Positions 1 to 4,880 of a stretch of 13,557 nucleotides of DNA are shown one piece after another; position 1 is the first letter of the stretch; every line of letters begins with the position of its first letter. This stretch comes from an uncultured Eubacteriales bacterium (GTDB lineage Bacteria > Bacillota > Clostridia > Oscillospirales > Oscillospiraceae). Below the pieces are notes generated by a model. The model did not search any database, was not told where the DNA came from, and worked only from the letters and a program-made list of their open reading frames with translations. The stretch covers positions 1 to 13,557 of the forward strand of contig URHT01000039.1 of the NCBI GenBank assembly GCA_900547745.1. Direction: 5' to 3'. The position numbers and the translations under genes are program-made.

Positions 1-17
1 AAAGCCGAATGAAGAAA

Positions 18-46
18 CGGAGGGTGTCTGAACATCCTCTGTTTTT
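18..46 (+). terminator. Rho-independent terminator of an upstream gene
   Basis: A 10-bp stem (18-27 with 32-41, two G-U pairs) with a CTGA loop is followed by five T. A TGA at 10-12 could close a reading frame entering from the left, but too little is visible to name it. The terminator separates that gene from the mobilisation region. Confidence 0.7.
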
Positions 47-80
47 CTTATTTTGTGAGCATTTTGGGGCTTCCGCAACG

Positions 81-211
81 CTTTATAAGTAGGGATAAGA
101 TACGGTAGCAAGCACAGCAAGCGAGTACCCGCTTGCGAATTTTTGAATTTTCAGGTCCCTTGCCCGAAAATTCAAAAATGCTTGTTGGGATAGTCCCAAA
201 CCCTTATAAAG
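81..211 (+). other. Candidate origin of transfer (oriT): nested inverted repeats upstream of mobC
   Basis: Four inverted repeats are packed between the upstream terminator and mobC. An outer 9-bp pair (81-89 with 203-211) encloses a 7-bp pair (117-123 with 130-136), a perfect 14-bp pair (139-152 with 166-179, 13-nt loop) and a 6-bp hairpin (185-190 with 194-199). Relaxase operons of the MOBP type usually have oriT immediately upstream of mobC, and oriTs typically hold such hairpins. The position and structure support the call. The nic site cannot be read from sequence alone. Confidence 0.55.
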
Positions 212-225
212 AACGGAGGCGGCGC

Positions 226-555
226 ATGGCAAACCGAAAGCGGAATATCCAAATGAAATTCTATGTTACGGAGGATGAAAAACGGCTCATAGACGAAAAA
301 ATGAGCCAGTTACCCACACGCAGATATGGCGCATATCTCCGCAAGATGGCGATTGACGGGTATATCATCTATACGGACACCGCAGATATCAAGGCGTTCA
401 CAAAAGAACTTTCCGCCATCGGTCGGAATGTCAACCAGATTGCCAAACGGATCAACGCCGGAGGTCCTGCGTATCAGGCCGACATGGAAGAGATACGGGA
501 AAGGCTGGACGAGATATGGCAGTTACAAAGACACATCCTATCAAGTCAACGCTGA
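226..555 (+). CDS. mobC: MobC-like relaxosome accessory protein
   Basis: A 109-aa basic protein. The N-terminal part (KFYVTEDEKRLIDEKM, about residues 10-25) resembles the ribbon-helix-helix DNA-binding start of MobC proteins. The segment ELSAIGRNVNQIAKRINAGG (about 61-80) is the typical MobC family signature. MobC proteins bind oriT and help the relaxase to nick. The ATG at 226 is preferred over an upstream TTG at 133 because GGAGGC lies 6 nt before it, and because the upstream extension would translate the hairpins. The 3' end overlaps the relaxase start by 40 nt, as usual in these modules. The gene appears intact although its partner is broken. Confidence 0.85.
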   Translation: MANRKRNIQMKFYVTEDEKRLIDEKMSQLPTRRYGAYLRKMAIDGYIIYTDTADIKAFTKELSAIGRNVNQIAKRINAGGPAYQADMEEIRERLDEIWQLQRHILSSQR

Positions 556-1097
556 AAGCGGCCATTGACTATATCTGCAACCCGGAAAAGACGGACGGAA
601 AACTGCTTGTTTCTTCCTATGGCTGCGCCGCCGAAACCGCGGACATTGAATTTGCCTGGACTCGCCGCCACGCCATCGACAAAGGAACAAACCTGGGCCG
701 CCATCTGATCCAAGCCTTTCAGCCTGGGGAGGTCACGCCGGAACAGGCCCATGAGATCGGTATGGAGCTTGCAAAAGAAATTCTGGGCGGCAAGTATGAG
801 TTTGTGCTTACCACCCATATAGACAAAGATCATGTTCATAACCATCTGATTTTCAATGCGGTCAGCTTTGCGGATCACAAGCACTATCATTCCAACAAGC
901 GGAGCTATCACTATATCCGCCGCACCTCAGACCGGCTTTGCAAGGAACACGGTCTGTCCGTCATCATCCCCGGACAGGACAAGGGTAAGAGCTATATTGA
1001 ACATCAGGCCGCGCAGAATGGCACCAGCTATAAGGGAGTGAAGAATGGCAGTAGCAATCGGCTTTGGCTGGGTGTCCTCTTGCTAAGAATTTGCTAA
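516..1097 (+). pseudogene. MOBP-type relaxase, truncated after the N-terminal nuclease domain
   Basis: Start of a Relaxase/MobA-VirD2 family nuclease. AIDYICNPEKT (about 16-26) holds the likely catalytic tyrosine, Tyr19. GRHLIQAFQPGEVTPEQAHEIG (61-82) is a family signature, and HIDKDHVHNH (101-110) is the metal-binding histidine motif. Family resemblance runs to about residue 173 (NGTSYK, near base 1034). It then stops abruptly: the last 20 codons look unrelated and end at TAA in the first att arm repeats. Complete relaxases of this group are normally over 400 aa, so the C-terminal half is missing. The catalytic motifs survive, but transfer function is doubtful. The ATG at 516 lies inside the mobC end, so translation is probably coupled. 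Confidence 0.85.
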
Positions 1098-1467
1098 TAG
1101 GACCACCCAACGGACACATAAAACTGCGTCAGAATAGGTGTTTTGCACCATAAAGTTCGTTTACTACAAGTCATTCTGCGTAAGGGATGATATTGGAAGT
1201 TACATCCGAACCGTGTATCACATGGTAAGCCATACTCCTAAGCGGGATGTAGCGTGTTCGAGTCACGCCGGGGGTGCCACAATCCCTTACGCCACAAGCG
1301 TTTGCGGGTTTTGTGCTTGCTAATAAAGGTTGAACGGTTAGCAAGCATTTTGATTGGTCAAGCCCCTTTTCATTAGCAGGATTTTTGCTGATATTAGCAG
1401 AATTTTTTGCTTTTGGAGAGGGGCTTTTGCTAATACGATATTTCGACAGGCTGAAATCTTTGCTAAT
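1080..1467. other. attP-like tyrosine-integrase site: arm repeats around a tRNA-Arg half
   Basis: The octamer TTGCTAAT or a one-mismatch version occurs nine times. Direct-strand copies start at 1080, 1091, 1317, 1385, 1427 and 1460. Reverse-complement copies (ATTAGCAA type) start at 1337, 1372 and 1393. Two lie left and seven right of a tRNA-Arg 3' half (1235-1279). A perfect 11-bp inverted repeat (GCGTAAGGGAT at 1178-1188, complement at 1282-1292) brackets that half. A 10-bp inverted repeat (1314-1323 with 1338-1347) joins two arm copies. Integrase attP sites consist of a core identical to the target plus clustered short arm-type repeats, and this region matches that plan. No integrase gene is in the window. 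Confidence 0.7.
1235..1279 (+). other. 3' half of tRNA-Arg(CCT), an integration-site core (not a complete gene)
   Basis: The stretch reads as anticodon loop CTCCTAA (1235-1241, anticodon CCT), 3' anticodon strand GCGGG, a 5-nt variable loop, a perfect T arm (GCGTG, TTCGAGT, CACGC at 1252-1268), acceptor strand CGGGGGT, discriminator G and CCA (1277-1279). The bases before it do not pair with GCGGG, and no D arm or 5' acceptor strand exists upstream. It is therefore a half gene starting at the anticodon loop. This is what an element that targets a tRNA 3' half carries in its att site. Confidence 0.8.
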
Positions 1468-1717
1468 CGGCTCTTCTACGGATGAGCGGTTTTGGATGGA
1501 CCGGGCGACAGGGTTAGCTTTGCCGCCGCGCTCGTATATCGGAGACTATGAAACACGAAGTCTTTCGGGTCAATATCCGGATCGCTTAAGTCTTCAAGAA
1601 TATCCCGATGCGTATCCGGAGCTGGGGGCGGAGATCACCGTGGTGGGTACGTTTGAATGGTACGAGGAAGACGGCTGCCGGTACTACCGGCTGGGAAACG
1701 CATCGTTTGTAAACTGA
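1385..1717 (+). pseudogene. C-terminal fragment of an unrecognised protein
   Basis: I do not recognise the family. The frame is open from within the att arm repeats (TTG at 1385) to TGA at 1715-1717. The first about 30 codons are AT-rich and made of arm repeats. From about 1480 the sequence looks like real coding DNA, with a soluble, Tyr- and acid-rich tail (DAYPELGAEITVVGTFEWYE). That tail resembles a small beta-barrel ending of secreted proteins in gut Clostridia, but this is only an impression. The only in-frame ATG (1496) has no Shine-Dalgarno. The simplest reading is the 3' end of a gene whose 5' part was lost at the recombination site. Confidence 0.5.
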
Positions 1718-1769
1718 GGCAGTGTGGGCTGTATCAACCGGAAATTCCGTGCCGTGCTTCGATTACGAT

Positions 1770-1819
1770 ATAAGCAGCAGTCCCCCGGACAACGAAACGT
1801 CCGGGGGACTGCTGCTTAT
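1770..1819. repeat. Perfect 21-bp inverted repeat, terminator-like hairpin
   Basis: Arms 1770-1790 and 1799-1819 are perfectly complementary around an 8-nt loop (AACGAAAC). The hairpin lies 52 bases after the upstream gene fragment and just before the oleate hydratase fragment. Neither side has a proper T tract, so it is a very stable stem that could stop or protect transcripts rather than a textbook terminator. Confidence 0.85.
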
Positions 1820-1859
1820 CGTTAGATGTCCATTTTCAAGAGGTATGCGGCGTCTGTCG

Positions 1860-2318
1860 CCCTATCATATACGCATACCGGTCGAGAGGATCGACGCGCT
1901 GGCTCACGATGCCTGCAATACCACCACCTGCTTCATGCCCTATATCAACGCCTTCTTCCAGCCCCGCAAGGAGTCCGACCGGCCCAAGGTCGTGCCCGAC
2001 GGCGCCGTGAACTTCGCCTTCATCGGCCAGTTCGCCGAGACGCCCCGCGACACCATCTTCACCACCGAATATTCCATGCGTACCGGTATGGAGTCGGTCT
2101 ACACCCTGCTGGATATCGACCGCGGTGTGCCGGAGGTGTGGGGCAGCAAGTACGATGTGCGGGAGCTGCTGCGTGCCTGCTACTATGCCATTGATAAGAA
2201 GCCCATCAGCGAGGCGCCTCTGCCCTTCAAGGAGAAGGAAATGCTTAAGATGGTTTTGAAGAAGGTCAAGGGCACGGATATTGAGATCCTGCTGAAGGAA
2301 AGCGGGCTCATCCAGTAA
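1860..2318 (+). pseudogene. ohyA: Oleate hydratase, C-terminal fragment
   Basis: The last about 150 codons of an oleate hydratase (myosin-cross-reactive antigen family, flavoprotein that adds water to the cis-9 double bond of oleate). Recognisable blocks are CFMPYINAFFQPRKESDRPK, NFAFIGQFAETPRDTIFTTE, GMESVYTLLDIDRGVPEVWG and the ending KVKGTDIEILLKESGLIQ. Full-length enzymes have about 580-590 residues. The N-terminal FAD-binding part and most of the catalytic domain are absent. The frame is open upstream to 1722, but those codons cross the 21-bp hairpin and show no family resemblance. Homology starts near YHIRIPVERIDALAHDACN (about 1860). The fragment itself has no stop or frameshift, suggesting a recent truncation. 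It should not be functional. Confidence 0.88.
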
Positions 2319-2335
2319 ATATTCCCATTCAGCGG

Positions 2336-2374
2336 GCGGCTGCCGATGCACAGGAGGCGTCGGCAGCCGCTTTT
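2336..2374 (+). terminator. Terminator 1 after the oleate hydratase fragment
   Basis: An 11-bp perfect stem (2336-2346 with 2360-2370) with a 13-nt loop is followed by TTTT. It starts 18 bases after the oleate hydratase stop codon. Confidence 0.75.
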
Positions 2375-2375
2375 A

Positions 2376-2410
2376 GCCGCAGGCCCGTTGGACGGGTCTG
2401 CGGCGTTTTA
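2376..2410 (+). terminator. Terminator 2, tandem
   Basis: A 13-bp stem (2376-2388 with 2392-2404, one G-U) with a TGG loop is followed by GTTTTA. It directly follows the first terminator and separates the plus-strand fragment from convergent ogt. On the minus strand it lacks a T tract. Confidence 0.75.
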
Positions 2411-2433
2411 TCCGTTTTCCGGTGACGCCGGCA

Positions 2434-2967
2434 TCACAGGGCGGCGCCCCTTTTCGGGACGAAAAGGCCTGTCATATCGGCGTGCTCCAGCTCCAGCAGC
2501 TTCACCTTGCGCCGGATGCCGCCGGCGTACCCGGTCAGGCTGCCGTTTGTGCCGACCACGCGGTGGCAGGGGATCATGAGGGAAATGGGGTTGCGGCCCA
2601 CCGCGCCGCCCACGGCCTGCGCGGACATCTTTTCCAGCCCTCGCTGCCGTGCCATCCGGGCGGCGATCTCCCCATAGGTCATGGTCTGGCCGTAGGGGAT
2701 GGTACGCATGATATCGCAGACGGCCTTCCGGAACGGGGTGGCGTCATAGCGAAGCGGCGGCAGAAAGTCCGGCTGGCGGCCGGAGAAGTAGATATCCAGC
2801 CACTCTTTCGCCTCCCGCAGGAGGGGCCGCTCCTGCTCCTGTGTCCCGGCGGGCAGGGTACTGCCGCAGTACTTCTGCCCGTTGAACCACAGGCCGATGA
2901 GGGCGTCCTCATCGCAGGCGAGGATGATGTCTCCCAGCGGGGACGCGTACCGGGATGTATAGGTCAT
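2434..2967 (-). CDS. ogt: Methylated-DNA--[protein]-cysteine S-methyltransferase
   Basis: 177 aa, the usual size for Ogt/MGMT-type suicide repair proteins, which move the alkyl group from O6-alkylguanine to their own cysteine. The active-site motif PCHRV is at 133-137 (acceptor Cys134), preceded by GRNPISLMI. The helix-turn-helix segment PYGQTMTYGEIAARM (91-105) and the following GYAGGIRRKVKLLELE (146-161) are also typical. The N-terminal part (SPLGDIILACDEDALIGLWF) matches the small regulatory domain. The ATG at 2967 is 9 bases after the stop of the upstream PhzF remnant. Its Shine-Dalgarno GAGGTG overlaps that stop codon, so translation is probably coupled to the remnant. Confidence 0.95.
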   Translation of the reverse strand: MTYTSRYASPLGDIILACDEDALIGLWFNGQKYCGSTLPAGTQEQERPLLREAKEWLDIYFSGRQPDFLPPLRYDATPFRKAVCDIMRTIPYGQTMTYGEIAARMARQRGLEKMSAQAVGGAVGRNPISLMIPCHRVVGTNGSLTGYAGGIRRKVKLLELEHADMTGLFVPKRGAAL

Positions 2968-2976
2968 GGCGGCACC

Positions 2977-3219
2977 TCAGTCCACGAAGATGTCGGAGAC
3001 GGCGTACAGCGCGGCCCTTCCGCTCATGCGGATGCGCCCGCCCTCCCGGGTGCAGTACAGCGCACCGCCGCGGGGGCTGGCCTGATAGGCCACCGGCGTG
3101 CCGCAGCCCGGCGTATCCGTCCGGTAGGGCACGATGCGGCAGCGGCCGGAGCCGCAGACGGCGGCGGAATTACCGGCAAAGACCTTGTCCGTAAAGGCGT
3201 CCGGGACGTACTGTCTCAT
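2977..3219 (-). pseudogene. PhzF-family protein with in-frame internal deletion (80 aa)
   Basis: The N-terminus MRQYVPDAFTDKVFAGNSAAV is that of PhzF/YddE-type isomerases. From residue about 22 it jumps to the family's C-terminal end: CGSGRCRIVPY, then AYQASPRGGALYC, then GRAALYAVSDIFVD. Family members have about 260-300 residues, so around 190-200 are missing, including the SETAF-type segment with the catalytic glutamate. The reading frame is preserved across the joint. Promoter (TTGCGT, 17 nt, TACAAT at 3266-3294) and RBS (AAAGGA before ATG 3219) are intact. No catalytic activity is expected. Its remaining role may be as a leader for ogt. Confidence 0.8.
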
Positions 3220-3265
3220 GTGCATCATTCCTTTCTTCGGCGCTTTTGGTGCGCGGTCTGCGGCT

Positions 3266-3294
3266 ATTGTAGCACGGCGCACAGCGGAACGCAA
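3266..3294 (-). promoter_or_regulatory. Promoter of the phzF remnant-ogt unit
   Basis: On the minus strand the -35 is TTGCGT (3294-3289), the spacer is 17 nt and the -10 is TACAAT (3271-3266). It lies about 45 bases before the start codon at 3219. Confidence 0.65.
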
Positions 3295-3309
3295 ACCATT
3301 TTGACACAG

Positions 3310-3339
3310 AAAACGGAGAGCTGTATGGCCCTCCGTTTT
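3310..3339. terminator. Bidirectional terminator between lipoprotein operon and phzF-ogt
   Basis: A 9-bp stem AAAACGGAG (3310-3318) with CTCCGTTTT (3331-3339) has A/T runs on its outer flanks, so the RNA ends in U on either strand. It lies 10 bases past the stop of the minus-strand lipoprotein gene (3350). Confidence 0.65.
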
Positions 3340-3349
3340 TCCGCATATC

Positions 3350-4333
3350 TCAGCCGTTGCTGCCCCAGTTTTCGGCCAGCCAGTTCTCGCCCCACACGGC
3401 GGCGGGGTCGTAGCGCTCCTGGCTCCAGACCGGCGCAAACAGCTTGCCGTCCTCGTCGCAGGCCTGCCCGTCCCCGTTGAGCGTATAACCCGCGGGCACG
3501 GCGAAATAATTCACGCCGTCATAGTACCAGATGCGTCCGTCCGATTCTTCGCAGGCGGCATTGTCCAGATCGGCATACGCCGCCGCGTCGCCGTTCCGGT
3601 AGAACACGCCGGTGCTGCGGCTGTCCAGATCGCGGGGTTCGCCGTTGTCCGGGAACAGCACAAGCGCGTTGCCGTCCAGACTGACGCAGGGATGAAGCAC
3701 CTCGGCGCCGCCCATGAACACCCCGCGCCCATCGGCCCAGTCGTACAGTGCGCTGCTGCTCATGGTGTCGTTGATGTCACACTCGATGACCCGCATCCGC
3801 TGGGTGTCAAAGGCCAACGTATAGCCCAGCGCGTTCTGCCACACGCCGTCCAGCACACTGATGTCCGGCGCCGTCATCTCGCCCTGTGCGGGCTGGAAGT
3901 ACAGGCCGTTGAGCTGGCCCCACTGGCCGCCCTCCTCGCCGTTGAGGTGGAAGGGCCGGAAGCCGCTGCCCTCCTGAATGAGGTAGTAGTCGTTTTCACC
4001 GGACAGATCGCCGAATTCCAGCACCAGATCGCCGTCCTTGTCATGGTACAGGCTGCCCGTCCCCACCCGGCCGTACCAGGTGCGGTAGGTGTAGCTGCCG
4101 TTGGGCAGATCCAGCCGCAGCTGGCCGCCGTCATCGCCCTGCCATGTGGAGACATCCGCCTCAAAATCCTCGTCGGACAGGATACTCCCCCCGGAAAAGG
4201 AGCTGTTCGAGCCGCCTCCGTCGTCGGGTACGTCGCCGCCGTCATCCGCCGGGGCGCCGCTGCCGCAGGCGCTCAGGCACAGCGCCAGCACCAGTGCCAG
4301 CAGCAGCGCCGTGTACTTTCTCCAGCTTTTCAT
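3350..4333 (-). CDS. Predicted lipoprotein, 327 aa, function unknown
   Basis: Type II signal peptide: basic start MKSWRKYTA, hydrophobic LLLALVLALCL, lipobox LSAC with lipidated Cys23. A flexible Asp/Gly/Ser linker (about 25-50) follows. The mature part looks like repeated beta-rich modules: strands around NGSYTYRTWYGRVGTG, then DGDLVLEFGDLSG, and again from LDGVWQNALGYTLAFD. Near the C-terminus GRIWYYDGVNYFAVPAGY forms an aromatic segment. I do not recognise a named family. The start at 4333 is chosen over the upstream ATG at 4357 because GGGAGA precedes it and the signal peptide begins there. It lies 20 bases after the stop of the small lipoprotein at 4354-4764, so the two should be cotranscribed. 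Confidence 0.85.
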   Translation of the reverse strand: MKSWRKYTALLLALVLALCLSACGSGAPADDGGDVPDDGGGSNSSFSGGSILSDEDFEADVSTWQGDDGGQLRLDLPNGSYTYRTWYGRVGTGSLYHDKDGDLVLEFGDLSGENDYYLIQEGSGFRPFHLNGEEGGQWGQLNGLYFQPAQGEMTAPDISVLDGVWQNALGYTLAFDTQRMRVIECDINDTMSSSALYDWADGRGVFMGGAEVLHPCVSLDGNALVLFPDNGEPRDLDSRSTGVFYRNGDAAAYADLDNAACEESDGRIWYYDGVNYFAVPAGYTLNGDGQACDEDGKLFAPVWSQERYDPAAVWGENWLAENWGSNG

Positions 4334-4353
4334 CGTTCTCTCCCTCTCACCGC

Positions 4354-4764
4354 TCACTGGCCGCGCTGGTAGCAGTCGTACTCGCCGCCCCAGTACAGCA
4401 CGTCCTCGTCCACCGCCTGCATGTCGTAGGTGACGCCGTCAAAGTCCGTGGAATCGGCGTAGTACACGCCGGCCTCCCCGCCCTCCCGGAGGGTCCCGCC
4501 GTCCACTCTGGCGGGGTCGCCGTCGCCGCCGGGACGCTCGTACAGCTCCCAGCTGCCGTCCGCCGCAATGCTCAGGATACTCTCGGCGGCGGGGTCGCCG
4601 TCCAGATACCAGTCGCCCGCCAGTGCGGTATAGTCGCCGCCGGAAGGCACGTCGCCGTCCGCGCCGCCGTCATCCGGTGCGCCGCCGTTATCGCCGCAGG
4701 CCATCAGGCTCAGCGCCAGTGTCAGCGCCAGCAGCAGCGCCGCCGGTTTGCTTATGGTCTTCAT
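4354..4764 (-). CDS. Small predicted lipoprotein, 136 aa
   Basis: Signal peptide MKTISKPAALLLALTLALSL with lipobox LMAC (Cys23), then an Asp/Gly-rich linker to about 43. One compact domain follows (DYTALAGDWYLDGDPAAE to the end), with the pattern of small lipocalin-like or stress-lipoprotein beta barrels (GDWYLDG, DGSWELYE, GVYYADSTDFDG). Linker style and module resemble the 327-aa lipoprotein immediately downstream, so they may be duplicates. RBS AAAGGAG lies 7 nt before the ATG. It is preceded by a palindrome (4781-4792) and a 12-bp hairpin (4825-4855) that may control it separately from the LAL regulator gene upstream. Confidence 0.85.
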   Translation of the reverse strand: MKTISKPAALLLALTLALSLMACGDNGGAPDDGGADGDVPSGGDYTALAGDWYLDGDPAAESILSIAADGSWELYERPGGDGDPARVDGGTLREGGEAGVYYADSTDFDGVTYDMQAVDEDVLYWGGEYDCYQRGQ

Positions 4765-4780
4765 ATCCGTTCTCCTTTCT

Positions 4781-4792
4781 CGTACCGGTACG
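4781..4792. promoter_or_regulatory. 12-bp perfect palindrome, candidate operator
   Basis: CGTACCGGTACG sits just upstream of the RBS of the small lipoprotein gene. Its half-site GTACCG/CGGTAC recurs in the hairpin arms at 4825-4855. The position would suit an operator. The regulator is unknown. Confidence 0.4.
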
Positions 4793-4824
4793 TTCCGTAT
4801 AACGGTGCCTGCCGGATGCAGGAA

Positions 4825-4855
4825 GATCCACCGTACCGCTATTGTACGGTGGATC
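4825..4855. repeat. 12-bp perfect inverted repeat between LAL regulator and lipoprotein genes
   Basis: Arms 4825-4836 (GATCCACCGTAC) and 4844-4855 enclose a 7-nt loop. A smaller 5-bp hairpin (4808-4812 with 4818-4822) lies beside it, and a 5-bp hairpin over the regulator's stop codon is at 4871-4883. There is no T tract on either strand, so this may be an RNA-processing, attenuation or protein-binding site rather than a terminator. Confidence 0.6.
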
Positions 4856-4880
4856 CGTCCGGATAACTATTAACCTTTGG

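Noticed and set aside
1138..1323. 61-codon plus-strand frame over the tRNA-Arg half
   Set aside because: No RBS, and its sequence is explained by the tRNA half, the inverted repeat and the arm repeats.
3301..3329. Plus-strand promoter TTGACA-17-TATGGC
   Set aside because: It points into antisense of the lipoprotein gene and overlaps the terminator stem. No plus-strand gene follows.
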